25,016 nucleotides of DNA from CAYVQU01 sp964453155 (GCA_964453155.1 CAYVQU010000069.1:1-25016), one strand, 5' to 3'. Numbered from the stretch's first letter, positions 7,585-16,371 are shown. The notes: a model not told the origin generated them from the sequence alone. Made by a program: numbers and translations.

Positions 7585-7648
7585 ACACGAATGACACGAA
7601 TGATAAGAAAATATTCGCCAAATTCGTTGCATTCGTATTATTCGTGTT
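7583..7648. repeat. Inverted repeat (ACGAAT class, shorter copy)
   Basis: aacacgaatgacacgaatg (7584-7602) pairs with its counterpart at 7630-7648 with two mismatches. The units are those of the repeat at 5821-5918. The element starts on the stop codon of the methyltransferase and ends 23 nt before the TIR gene. Confidence 0.65.
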
Positions 7649-7671
7649 CAGTTTTTCGATAGGAGTTCACC

Positions 7672-8448
7672 ATGTCCGAAGGTTCATGGATTTTTCTCTC
7701 CCATTCTCATAAAGATTTCGATAAAGTCCGAGAAGTTCGCAATATTCTCGAGGAAAAAGATCATAATCCCCTGATGTTTTTTCTTAAATGCTTGTCTGAT
7801 GATGACGAGATTGATGATCTGATCACCCGGGAAATAGAGGCTCGCTCCTGGTTTATTCTCTGCGACAGTGAGAATGCCCGTAGTTCCAGTTGGGTTCAGC
7901 AAGAGATTGAAATTATCAAGGGGTATCCCGAGAAGACCTATGCCGAGGTCAACCTGGATGATCCCAATGTGGATATTGAGAAAGCTATCTCCCAACTGAC
8001 CCGTAAGGCTAGTATCTTTTTAACCTATACGCGCCATGACCACGATTTTGCCAACCGGATCAAGACCGAGTTGAAGGCTGAAGATTTTGGGGTTTTCTCA
8101 GCTTTGGAAATGCTTCAAGAGCGTGATGGATTGGGATCTCTTAATACCGAGATGCGAAATATCGCCCAGTTGGGAGCCATTTTGCTGGTTCTTAGTACCC
8201 AATCAGTTAAAACGGTCCGTCAGAATAAAGAAGTTGAAATCGCCGGGCGGATATATCATGAGGCCGCGGGGAGTTCAAACGTGATTTTGATTTATCGGGA
8301 TGACCCTGCCGCGGTTTTGAAGGCGACGCGGCCAAAATTGCGGAGTGTTTTTGAAGATTTGACCGCGGTTGATTTTTCCACGGGGGATTTTAATGAGAAT
8401 ATGACCGGGTTGATGCGGCAGTTGCGTGCGCATCAGTGGTCAGATTAG
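7672..8448 (+). CDS. Tandem TIR-domain protein
   Basis: A 258-aa cytoplasmic protein made of two TIR-like domains and nothing else. Domain 1 (about 4-100): WIFLSHSHKDFDKVREVRNIL, then DDDEIDDLITREIEARSWFILCDSENARSSSWVQQEI, the usual alpha-C and SxxWVxxE pattern; an acidic residue in DEIDD lies near the NADase Glu position of catalytic TIRs. Domain 2 (about 110-255): ASIFLTYTRHDHDFANRIKTEL, FGVFSALEMLQERDGLGSLNTEM, AILLVLSTQSV, more degenerate. Many bacterial TIR proteins cleave NAD or make signalling nucleotides. No defence partner is adjacent; a SLOG protein lies about 5 kb upstream. ATG 7672 has AGGAG seven bases upstream. Confidence 0.8.
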   Translation: MSEGSWIFLSHSHKDFDKVREVRNILEEKDHNPLMFFLKCLSDDDEIDDLITREIEARSWFILCDSENARSSSWVQQEIEIIKGYPEKTYAEVNLDDPNVDIEKAISQLTRKASIFLTYTRHDHDFANRIKTELKAEDFGVFSALEMLQERDGLGSLNTEMRNIAQLGAILLVLSTQSVKTVRQNKEVEIAGRIYHEAAGSSNVILIYRDDPAAVLKATRPKLRSVFEDLTAVDFSTGDFNENMTGLMRQLRAHQWSD

Positions 8449-8552
8449 AGGTAGGGCAGTTATGGATGTTGAAAAAAATTTGTAATTTTTCCGCCCAACA
8501 TTAGCAACTTTTGGTTTTACTCCATTTTTGATCAAGTTTAGAAATTAGGTTA

Positions 8553-8586
8553 AGATGCCCGGTTGTAATTGGATTGGGCATTTTTC
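8553..8586 (+). terminator. Probable intrinsic terminator after the TIR gene
   Basis: atgccc (8555-8560) pairs with gggcat (8576-8581), followed by a T run. The stem is short, so confidence is moderate. The rest of the 222-bp gap to 8670 is AT-rich and contains the next promoter. Confidence 0.45.
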
Positions 8587-8600
8587 ATTTCTCCAATTTG

Positions 8601-8629
8601 TTGATTTGGCACGCAATATCCTATATACT
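8601..8629 (+). promoter_or_regulatory. Candidate sigma70-type promoter for the heme lipoprotein
   Basis: TTGATT (8601-8606), a 17-nt spacer and TATACT (8624-8629). Transcription would start near 8636, giving a leader of about 35 nt that contains the strong SD. Confidence 0.4.
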
Positions 8630-8670
8630 CACAATATCAATTATTGTCTTTCTGGGGAGGGAGTATTGGG

Positions 8671-10227
8671 ATGGGCAAGAGATTTTTCGACCGGATATTA
8701 ATCACAGGGGCGTTTTTCCTCGTTTTGATCGGATTAGTTTCCTGTGGAGGCGCGCGGGATGCCATTTCAGGGCAGGTGATCTTTGCCGAAGGGGGTGATC
8801 CAGTTCCTGGTGCGTTGGTTACCATCCGGGCCAGCGAATATCAAACCATCACCGATGATGAAGGATTTTTCGAGTTTCAGAATATTCCACTCGAAGATGA
8901 TATCGAAGTCACCGCTTGGGCTGATGGGTTCTATATTTCTTACGTCCTTACCAATGTCCCCGCCAAAAACCTGATCCTGGAATTACGCCCCTACCATACC
9001 GCCGACCACCCCGATTACGAGTGGTTAGACCCCACCCCTAACGCTGACGTTGAAGCCGCCTGCGGGAATTGTCACCCAATGATCTTGCCCCAGTGGCAGC
9101 AGAATGCCCACGGGGGCGCGATCGCCAACCCCCGATTTTACAGTTTTTACAACGGAACCGATATTTCTGGGACTGAAACCGTCTCACCCGGTTATCAACT
9201 CGATTTTCCAGGGACCGCGGGAAATTGCGGTCCCTGTCACGCTCCTGGGGCCGCAATCGATGATCCCTTCACGACGGATATGAACGCGGTCCGGGATGAA
9301 ACGGTGGCCGGAATCCATTGCGATTTCTGCCATAAAGTTGGGGGCGTTTATTACAATCCCGCGACGGACGAACCCTACCCGAATATGCCGGGCATCTTCT
9401 CCATAAAGGTTTTACGCCCTCCCGAAGGAGAGCAAATCTTCATCGGTCCCTACCCCGACATCCACGACCCCGACACCTATCTTCCCCTGATGGCTGAAAG
9501 CGCCTTTTGCGCGCCCTGTCACCAATTTTCATTTTGGGGCACGCCAATTTACAATTCTTATGGTGAGTGGCTGGATAGCCCTTACAGTGATCCAGAAACG
9601 GGGCAGACCTGCCAGGACTGTCACATGCCGCCCAACGGCGACGAGATTTTCGCGCTCCCCTCCCAGGGCGGGTTGCAACATCCCCCTGAAATCATCCCAT
9701 CTCATCTGCAAGTTGGGATTCAAGATGAAGACTTGATGCAAAATACAGTTGAAATGGACGCGGCGGCCGAAATCAGTGGAGATGAGATTTACTTGAATGT
9801 CACTGTGACCAACACCGGGGCCGGGCACCATGTCCCGACCGATCATCCCGGACGGCATATGCTGCTAGTTGTTGAAGCGGTAGATGCCGATGGACAAGTA
9901 TTATCCCTCCTGGAGGGGCCGGTGATCCCAACCTGGGGTGGTGATTTTGCCGGCCACCCTGGCGCAGGTTATGCCAAGATTCTGCGGGATGTGGAGACGG
10001 GTGAGTATCCGGTGGTCAGTTATTGGAAGCAGGCCCTGATTGGGAGTGACAACCGCCTCCCGGCCTTAGCGAGCGATGTACAAACTTTTGTTTTCGAGGC
10101 CCCAGAAGGAACCGCGCATATAAAAGTCCACCTGATCTTCCGCCGCCTGTTCCAACCCATCGCCGAACGGTATGGCTGGGATTTGGGCGAGATCGTGATG
10201 GAGAGCGAGATTATTGAATTGCCTTGA
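8671..10227 (+). CDS. Five-heme c-type cytochrome lipoprotein with N-terminal carboxypeptidase-regulatory-like domain
   Basis: An exported 518-aa redox protein. The signal peptide ends in a lipobox at Cys25 (LVSC). Residues about 30-110 form a carboxypeptidase-regulatory-like/CNA-B type beta domain (ISGQVIFAEGGDPVPGALVTI, then EGFFEFQNI). Five CxxCH heme-c motifs follow with Cys at 131, 186, 217, 280 and 314 (CGNCH, CGPCH, CDFCH, CAPCH, CQDCH), resembling the cytochrome c554-like family. The last 180 residues are beta-rich (ISGDEIYLNVTVTNTGAGHHVPT) and hold extra histidines that could be distal ligands. ATG 8671 is preferred over 8644 because ggggagggag sits just upstream. It probably carries electrons at the cell surface; the partner or substrate is unknown. 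Confidence 0.85.
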   Translation: MGKRFFDRILITGAFFLVLIGLVSCGGARDAISGQVIFAEGGDPVPGALVTIRASEYQTITDDEGFFEFQNIPLEDDIEVTAWADGFYISYVLTNVPAKNLILELRPYHTADHPDYEWLDPTPNADVEAACGNCHPMILPQWQQNAHGGAIANPRFYSFYNGTDISGTETVSPGYQLDFPGTAGNCGPCHAPGAAIDDPFTTDMNAVRDETVAGIHCDFCHKVGGVYYNPATDEPYPNMPGIFSIKVLRPPEGEQIFIGPYPDIHDPDTYLPLMAESAFCAPCHQFSFWGTPIYNSYGEWLDSPYSDPETGQTCQDCHMPPNGDEIFALPSQGGLQHPPEIIPSHLQVGIQDEDLMQNTVEMDAAAEISGDEIYLNVTVTNTGAGHHVPTDHPGRHMLLVVEAVDADGQVLSLLEGPVIPTWGGDFAGHPGAGYAKILRDVETGEYPVVSYWKQALIGSDNRLPALASDVQTFVFEAPEGTAHIKVHLIFRRLFQPIAERYGWDLGEIVMESEIIELP

Positions 10228-10307
10228 CTTCTAGTTTAGACGTAGAACATCGCAACTCCCAATACAAAACTCCGCGCCTCTGCAGTTTATTTATTGGGTT
10301 TGTCAAC

Positions 10308-10385
10308 AACCACTTCACCACAAAGTCACTAAGAACCACAAAGAGTTTCTTGGTGTAACTTGGTGGCTTCGTGCCTTGGTGGTTT
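10308..10385. repeat. Inverted repeat (CCACAAAG/CTTGGTG class)
   Basis: The left arm 10308-10345 has accacaaag-type units and the adjoining right arm 10346-10385 has cttggtg-type units, giving a long imperfect hairpin with almost no loop. It ends 34 nt before the next ATG and shares units with 1267-1326. Confidence 0.65.
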
Positions 10386-10419
10386 AGAGAATTGGGTCAT
10401 CATCATAAGGAGTAAGCAT

Positions 10420-13400
10420 ATGAAAGCATATTTTCTTCCTCTGCAACGAGTTGTGACGTTTGGTTTTCTCATTTGCATCCTATTGGTGACGACCACCTGC
10501 AATTTCCCTGGTTCCGAACCTGAGCCGGTGGGTGAACAGCCTCCTGATGCCGCGCCTGAGGAACCCGGTGCGCCTTTGGAAGAAATCCTGATCGTAGAAT
10601 TTGACGACGGCATTCCGCCCAACTGGGAAGCCGAAGGTTGGCGCGCAGCCGAGGGGATGTTGATATCCGAGGGGGAAGGTGCGTTTTTGTTCGCTATGGA
10701 TGAGTGGGATAATTTCATCCTGGCCGCCAACCTGCTGCGGCGGGGGGATAGCGCCGCGGTGATTGTTTTACGGGCCACCGAACGGGGTTCGTATCATCTG
10801 GTATTGGCCCCGGATGAAGTCATTCTCCTGCAGGATGTGCCTGGGAAGGAACCGATCCCGTTCGGGGCCCACCCCAGAGAGACCGGTGAAGATTGGCAGG
10901 AGGTTGAGATCAGAGTCGAGGGGGAGCAGATTCAGGTGCGGATCAACGGGGAAGATATCTTTGACGTCGGTGGCGCGGATGAATTTCGGCGCGGGAATAT
11001 CGGTTTCCTCGCGCTGGGACCGGGAGAAGTCGCGCTCAATCGGGTTGAAATCCAGCCCGTCGCGGGAGAAGTTGCCCAGGAACCGTCCGAACCAGCCTCT
11101 AAAGACGATCCCAAAGATGACAAAGAGCCGCCTAAGGAATTTGGTGAATATCTGGGGATGGAGCAAGTCATCGTTGAGGTACCGCCAGTGGCCGCTTTGA
11201 TCATCGTCGAGCAGCCCAATCAGCAAGGTTATGTGCGCGTCACGGGTTCACCAGGGGCGGTAGTTTCAAACGCTCTGGTAGTTTTCTCATGTTTAGATGT
11301 GGCCTCATTTGATTATGTCATGGCCGAGTCGGATGGCAGCTTCAGCGCCGAAGTATTAGCTCCCGGCGGAACGGCCTTGCTGATCAAGCATCTGCATCAA
11401 ACCTCGGGTGTGCGTGAGTTCCTGGCCGGGTTGCCTCCAGTTGGTTCGGGCGATTTGGAAATCGAAAGTCTCAACGCCACCGCCGGGATGATCTTGCCAG
11501 TGCCGCTGACAATCAGCGATGAACGCGGTAAGACCTTTGGCCTGGCGGGGCGGCTGCCTGGTGAAACTGACGCCGGTATTTGGGCTCTCGAAGCGGCACT
11601 AATTTCAACCCCCAAAGAATCGGGCGGGCAAGTGCTCCTGGTCGACGGCACGCTGCGGCTCTTCGCTCCTGAAATCAATCCCGGCATGGATTTGATGGAC
11701 GTTCACGGGGGCAGTGGTATGAATTTCTTACGCGTATTCGACCAAAATGGCGTCCAGGTTTCGAACAAACAATATATGGCCAGCCGCCATATGACCCCCA
11801 CTGGGCTGCCCATCGCGCGCGATTCGCATGGGATCAGCCCCGTCAATGGAGGGGGCTGGTTTGGCGAATTTGAGATCGTTGCCGAAGGGGTGGCAGCCAC
11901 GGAAATTGGCTGGGAATATGAAATCCCCGCGACGGTGCCGCCGGGTTATTATGCCCCGGTTATCGAGGTCGGTTTTGGGCACGGCGATGACGATTCGGGC
12001 CTGCCATTTGCAGAACCCTTCGGGTATTGGATGCGCCCAGGGTTTATCTTTGGTTACAGCGGCGGGTATCTGCCGCTGACCCGCATCGGCAACCCGGAAG
12101 CCCCCCAGTTGACCTGGACCCTCCTGACGGACACCCTCAACCAGGGCACCCGGGGCACCATCGCGCGTGAAGATGAAGGCAAATTCGGTCTGATCCCCTT
12201 CACGACTTTCCCCTCGCAAACCTTTATCATCCCCAGAGAAAATCCGCGCACGGGCGAACCACTAACCTACTCCCTGGAACCCTATCTGCCTTTCATTTCC
12301 CTGGATGATCGCGGCGTCCCCAACGCGCCCATCATCGACTTTGACTATCCTTCGGGCGAACTCAAGATAACGGTTCAGAAACCCGATGGGATAACGACCC
12401 AAATTGGTCCGGCCGCGTTCCAGCAGTCGTCCAGCCGCAGCCCGGCCTGGCCCAACGGTCATCTGCGGGATAACAACGGCGGCGGGGCCATGCACGATGT
12501 CTATCAGGCCATCACCACTGATGAAGATTTTGCCATTAGGTTTGAGCAATATGGGCATTACGTGATCACCCTCGAAGGGCAGCTCGCTGATATGTGGGGC
12601 ACCACCCTGGAGGGCCGCGGCACCTATGACGTCCACGTGGCGAGACACCTCAAGCTGTATACCGGCTTATTGCCCGGCACCCCCTTTGAAGTCGGCGATG
12701 TTTTAGCCCCGACCATCCAAACTTACCCGCGGGTTCCCGCCGACATCACCCTGACAATCAGCCATTATCCAGATAGTGATAAAGAAAAAGAAATCGTCTC
12801 CACCCTGGACGGCACCGCCAACGAGTACGGCTACTACTATCCACCACCCACTGCCCACTCTCCACTGGATTTTTCAAATCCGGGCGAGTACCGCCTCGAC
12901 CTGACCGCCAGCTACACCGACCCAGACGGCGTCCTGTGGATGGGGTCCATGAGTTGGGGCGGCGTCGTAGAGACGCCCAACGCCGAAATCGTGGCCCACG
13001 GGCGGCGCGGCATCGATGCCCATGAAGTCGATCAGTTGTGGTTTTTCCATGAGCAGACCGGGTTTGAGGGCATCGGGCACTCTTTTTACCCCTATGCGAC
13101 CGGCGACATCTATTGGGGCGCGCAGGCCGGGCCGTATCCCGATATGGGGTCCGACAATATTAAACCGGTGGTCACCATTCAGGATCGGGTGGGGCGCATC
13201 ACCGAGTTGATCCGAGCCGCGCAGGGTGGCCCGCTGATGCCGGACGAAGTCGATCTTCAGGAACGCATCGTCGAAGGCGAACTCCCGCTCTTCTCGGCCC
13301 TTGCTGGCGGGGAAGACATCGCCTGGGATCCCGCCGCAATCACCCAATATGGGTATGGGTACCGGGTATCGGCGCGGCCTGGGGCCCGCGTTCACGAATC

Positions 13401-14400
13401 GGTGGCCGAGGGCGAGTTGGCCAGTGACTACTGGCGTTACGATGCCAATTATGGCGATCAGGTCGGGATTGAGGGCGATCTACCCCACGATCTTAAATGG
13501 GAATTTGGCGGGGCCGTGTTCCGCAACCTGCCACAGAATATCAACCAATATGCCATCTATGGCTCGTTATGGGTCTTGATCCCCGATGACGATCCGCTGG
13601 GGCCGCGGGTGATGCCGCCGTTTCGGGGCGCCGCGGGCGGTCCGGATGGCGGGCCGATCCTGACGCTCAAGGGCCAGGAGATCGATATCTTTTTCCTGCC
13701 CAAGAGCGCCATGCCGGGGCAAATCTTTACGGTGGGAGATACGGTCGCTTTTGCGGGCCATGTCGGGCCGCCGCTGGATTCAGACCTGGCGGTGACGATC
13801 ACGGCGCCCTCGGGGAACACGCGCACGATTGCGGGCCAGGCCAACAAGATCGGCTATTTCTACCAGCCCCAGGATGATTTTATCGTGGATGAACCGGGGT
13901 TATGGGCCGTGGACGTGAGGGTGACGCATACAGGGATGACATCGGCAGGTGCGGTGGTGGAACCGTATCCGACGGGGGACGTACTGGGATCGCAGGCCGG
14001 GCGTTATTATTTCTACGTCGTTGCGGGGGAGGCGGCACCCCTGGAGATTGTTGCTCCCCAAAGTGGCTTCCTGCCGCTGGACGGGAAAAACATCCCCCCC
14101 ATAGAGGTGGTTGCCGAAATCCCGGCGGGGGTCGCGGCGACTGAAATCCACTACACCATCGCCATGCCTGGCTACATCCTCGAACAAGGGACGGTTTCGG
14201 CCGCGGGTGACACTTTCACCGTCACCTACGATCCGGTTGCCTTGCACGATGATTTCCCCAATATCGATCTGACCGCCTTCGACGCCTACCGGCCCGGTCT
14301 GGCGGATCAGATATGGATCAGTTTTGTAGTGGTGACTGAAGATGGGAACGCGTTTGCCGGGACGGTCACCCTGCATGGGGAGGAGGTGTTGGTGCGGTGA
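10420..14400 (+). CDS. Large exported multidomain protein (laminin-G-like/DUF1080-like plus Ig-like modules)
   Basis: A 1326-aa protein of unknown function, probably surface-anchored. The N-terminus has a hydrophobic segment (FGFLICILLVTTTC, Cys27); the lipobox is atypical. Residues about 55-215 resemble a concanavalin-like/3-keto-disaccharide-hydrolase jelly roll (WEAEGWRAAEGMLISEGEGA, IQVRINGEDIFDV, GNIGFLALGPGEVALNRVEI). A Pro/Lys/Asp-rich linker (235-260) follows, then an Ig/carboxypeptidase-regulatory-like domain and a long beta-rich core. Two related modules recur near 750-850 and 1095-1190 (FEVGD...GYYYPP and FTVGD...GYFYQP). No CxxCH or obvious hydrolase triad was found. ATG 10420 has AAGGAG upstream. 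It overlaps the following di-heme gene by GTGA, so they are translationally coupled. Confidence 0.8.
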   Translation: MKAYFLPLQRVVTFGFLICILLVTTTCNFPGSEPEPVGEQPPDAAPEEPGAPLEEILIVEFDDGIPPNWEAEGWRAAEGMLISEGEGAFLFAMDEWDNFILAANLLRRGDSAAVIVLRATERGSYHLVLAPDEVILLQDVPGKEPIPFGAHPRETGEDWQEVEIRVEGEQIQVRINGEDIFDVGGADEFRRGNIGFLALGPGEVALNRVEIQPVAGEVAQEPSEPASKDDPKDDKEPPKEFGEYLGMEQVIVEVPPVAALIIVEQPNQQGYVRVTGSPGAVVSNALVVFSCLDVASFDYVMAESDGSFSAEVLAPGGTALLIKHLHQTSGVREFLAGLPPVGSGDLEIESLNATAGMILPVPLTISDERGKTFGLAGRLPGETDAGIWALEAALISTPKESGGQVLLVDGTLRLFAPEINPGMDLMDVHGGSGMNFLRVFDQNGVQVSNKQYMASRHMTPTGLPIARDSHGISPVNGGGWFGEFEIVAEGVAATEIGWEYEIPATVPPGYYAPVIEVGFGHGDDDSGLPFAEPFGYWMRPGFIFGYSGGYLPLTRIGNPEAPQLTWTLLTDTLNQGTRGTIAREDEGKFGLIPFTTFPSQTFIIPRENPRTGEPLTYSLEPYLPFISLDDRGVPNAPIIDFDYPSGELKITVQKPDGITTQIGPAAFQQSSSRSPAWPNGHLRDNNGGGAMHDVYQAITTDEDFAIRFEQYGHYVITLEGQLADMWGTTLEGRGTYDVHVARHLKLYTGLLPGTPFEVGDVLAPTIQTYPRVPADITLTISHYPDSDKEKEIVSTLDGTANEYGYYYPPPTAHSPLDFSNPGEYRLDLTASYTDPDGVLWMGSMSWGGVVETPNAEIVAHGRRGIDAHEVDQLWFFHEQTGFEGIGHSFYPYATGDIYWGAQAGPYPDMGSDNIKPVVTIQDRVGRITELIRAAQGGPLMPDEVDLQERIVEGELPLFSALAGGEDIAWDPAAITQYGYGYRVSARPGARVHESVAEGELASDYWRYDANYGDQVGIEGDLPHDLKWEFGGAVFRNLPQNINQYAIYGSLWVLIPDDDPLGPRVMPPFRGAAGGPDGGPILTLKGQEIDIFFLPKSAMPGQIFTVGDTVAFAGHVGPPLDSDLAVTITAPSGNTRTIAGQANKIGYFYQPQDDFIVDEPGLWAVDVRVTHTGMTSAGAVVEPYPTGDVLGSQAGRYYFYVVAGEAAPLEIVAPQSGFLPLDGKNIPPIEVVAEIPAGVAATEIHYTIAMPGYILEQGTVSAAGDTFTVTYDPVALHDDFPNIDLTAFDAYRPGLADQIWISFVVVTEDGNAFAGTVTLHGEEVLVR

Positions 14401-16268
14401 ATCTTAAGATTAATAGGACGCGGATTAGCGCAGATTTACGCGGATTTTTTTTGTCTTTATCCGCGTCCATCCGCGTTCATCCGCGTCCAATAATTCTGAT
14501 CCTTATTTGTATACTCATTTTTACAGAGATACGCCCGGTTGCAGGCACCGAAGTCGCTCTCTTCCCCAAGCGCTCGAGTTCGGCGCTGGCGGTGACGCCG
14601 GATGGGGAGTTTTTGCTGGCAGTCAATCCGGATTCGAACTCGCTCTCGGTGTTGAAGACTTTCGCAGGGGAGGCTGAGTTGGCATTGCGGGCCGAGATTC
14701 CTGTCGGGGTCGATCCGCGCACGGTGGCGGTCGATGATGTCCGCAAATGGGCTGTTACGGCTAATCGTGGTTCGGGGACGGTCAGTATTATTGACTTGCG
14801 TTCGGATTATGCTGTGGTTGGGGAAGTCACGGTGGGCCAGCTACCCTGGGGGGTGGTGATTCACCCGGATGAGAGCATCGCTTATGTGGCCTGTGAAGAG
14901 AGCGATCACGTTGGCGTGGTAGATATCGCCGCGCAGAAATTGATCGGCACTATTTCGGTTGGGGATCGCCCAAATGGGCTGGCGATCAGTGACGATGGTA
15001 GCACGTTGTATGTCACTCACTTGCTAAATGGACAGATCAGCATCATCGACACCGATCAAGCTGAAGTCACCGCGGTCATCAACACTTGGCCGGATGCCAA
15101 TCTATCTCAGTCCATCATCCTGCACCCGAACAAGGACTTAGCTTATCTGCCGCTAACGCGTTCTAACTCAGCCAATCTGGCCCTGACCTTTGACACCACC
15201 GTTTTCCCCCTGGTCACGGTTGTGGACCTGGCCGCGGAGCAACTCATCCCCCGCCAGACGATATCCTTGCCCGAGTCCGACACGCCGGTGGGGCTGCCGT
15301 ACGATGCGGCGTTCATGCCCAGCCGACAGACTCTGTATATAGTTAATGCCGCTAGCAACGATGTCTCGGTGATCGATTTGAATACCAATCAGGCCCAAGC
15401 TCATATCGAAGTCGGTGCCAACCCAAGGGGGATCGCCGTTTCCAACAACGGGACGCGCGCCTATGTCAATAACACCTTGGATGGTACCGTTTCGGTGATT
15501 GATACCCGTACTAACGAAGTCATCGACACCGTTCAGGTTACCGAAATCCCCCTGCCCCCGGTCCTGCTGCGCGGCAAACAACTCTTCCACTCCAGCGATG
15601 ATCCCGCTCTGACCCGCGACCAGTGGATTAGCTGCAACACCTGCCATTGGGAGGGTGAACACGATGGCCACACCTGGACTTTTGGCTTTGCCGGGCCGCG
15701 CAATACCACCAGTTTGCTGGGGATGATCCAAACCTATCCCCTGCGCTGGTCGGCGGAGTGGGATGAATCGGCTGACTCCGAGTTTGCGATCACCCAAGAG
15801 CAGTTTGGGGAAGGCCTACTAGGGGGTACGATGCATGAGACCCTGGAGATCCCCAATACCGGCCGCTCCTATGATTTGGATTGTCTGGCGGCTTTCATCG
15901 ACTCGCTCCAGTACCAGCCCAACCCCCATATGGCCGAATTTGACCCGGACGAGGTTACACTGGGCGCACAACTATTCAATGATCCCGAAATCGGCTGTGC
16001 GGAGTGCCATCCACCCCCGTATTACACCGATTTTCAAGTCCATGCTGTAGGGACGGGGGCGGGGATCACCGAAAAACTTGGCCCTGAGTTCGATACCCCC
16101 ACCCTGCGCGGTCTCTATCGCAGTGCACCGTTTCTCCACGATGGGAGTGCGGTGATGTTGCTGGAGGTGTTGACGGTCACAAACCTGGAAGATGCGCATG
16201 GGGTGACGTCGCATTTGAATGAGTCAGAGTTGGCAGCGTTGGTGGCGTTTATGTTGGCGATTCCGTGA
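14397..16268 (+). CDS. YVTN beta-propeller fused to a di-heme cytochrome c/peroxidase-like module
   Basis: An exported 623-aa protein. GTG 14397 overlaps the previous stop and has ggggaggagg eight bases upstream. Residues 6-32 are encoded by an inverted repeat, followed by the hydrophobic core IILILICILIF. Residues about 60-385 are YVTN-type blades (SALAVTPDGEFLLAVN, PWGVVIHPDESIAYVA, PNGLAISDDGSTLYVTH, PRGIAVSNNGTRAYVNN). Residues about 390-623 form a di-heme module with CNTCH (413-417), CAECH (534-538) and the MauG/cytochrome c peroxidase-like SAPFLHDGSAVMLLEVL. Proposed role: periplasmic or surface redox enzyme or electron acceptor working with the large protein and the five-heme lipoprotein upstream. 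Reaction unknown. Confidence 0.85.
   Translation: MNLKINRTRISADLRGFFLSLSASIRVHPRPIILILICILIFTEIRPVAGTEVALFPKRSSSALAVTPDGEFLLAVNPDSNSLSVLKTFAGEAELALRAEIPVGVDPRTVAVDDVRKWAVTANRGSGTVSIIDLRSDYAVVGEVTVGQLPWGVVIHPDESIAYVACEESDHVGVVDIAAQKLIGTISVGDRPNGLAISDDGSTLYVTHLLNGQISIIDTDQAEVTAVINTWPDANLSQSIILHPNKDLAYLPLTRSNSANLALTFDTTVFPLVTVVDLAAEQLIPRQTISLPESDTPVGLPYDAAFMPSRQTLYIVNAASNDVSVIDLNTNQAQAHIEVGANPRGIAVSNNGTRAYVNNTLDGTVSVIDTRTNEVIDTVQVTEIPLPPVLLRGKQLFHSSDDPALTRDQWISCNTCHWEGEHDGHTWTFGFAGPRNTTSLLGMIQTYPLRWSAEWDESADSEFAITQEQFGEGLLGGTMHETLEIPNTGRSYDLDCLAAFIDSLQYQPNPHMAEFDPDEVTLGAQLFNDPEIGCAECHPPPYYTDFQVHAVGTGAGITEKLGPEFDTPTLRGLYRSAPFLHDGSAVMLLEVLTVTNLEDAHGVTSHLNESELAALVAFMLAIP
14416..14488. repeat. 30-nt-arm inverted repeat (GGACGCGGAT class) inside a signal-peptide region
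   Basis: The left arm 14416-14445 and right arm 14459-14488 match at 25 of 30 positions. The right arm read in reverse complement is three 10-nt units ggacgcggat, gaacgcggat and ggacgcggat. The repeat is translated in frame between the GTG start and the hydrophobic core of the signal peptide. Confidence 0.75.
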
Positions 16269-16272
16269 GCTA

Positions 16273-16301
16273 TTGACACCCCACCCTTTTTATGACATAC
16301 T
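16273..16301 (+). promoter_or_regulatory. Sigma70-type promoter of the leader RNA
   Basis: A perfect TTGACA (16273-16278), a 17-nt spacer and CATACT (16296-16301, 4 of 6). The predicted start is near 16308, about 64 nt before the leader ORF. It begins only 5 nt after the preceding stop codon, so it is a separate transcription unit. Confidence 0.65.
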
Positions 16302-16354
16302 TTATCCACTTTAACAACGACAGAATTTCTGTCCCCAACTTGCCATCCTAAACG

Positions 16355-16362
16355 AAAGGAGG
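16355..16362 (+). promoter_or_regulatory. Strong SD (AAAGGAGG) that can be sequestered
   Basis: It sits nine bases before the leader ATG. It is complementary to CTCCT at 16411-16415 near the end of the same ORF, within the segment 1:2 hairpin. Confidence 0.65.
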
Positions 16363-16371
16363 CGATGTCAT

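Noticed and set aside
2352..8448. A Thoeris-like TIR/SLOG defence system
   Set aside because: The SLOG and TIR genes are about 5 kb apart with unrelated metabolic genes between them; the SLOG protein has no effector domain.
10768..11226. Overlapping frames of about 150 aa on both strands
   Set aside because: Shadows of the high-GC third positions in the 1326-aa gene; no SD or family motif.
15168..15797. 209-aa open frame on the - strand
   Set aside because: Antisense to the YVTN blades and di-heme region, which have clear motifs on the + strand.
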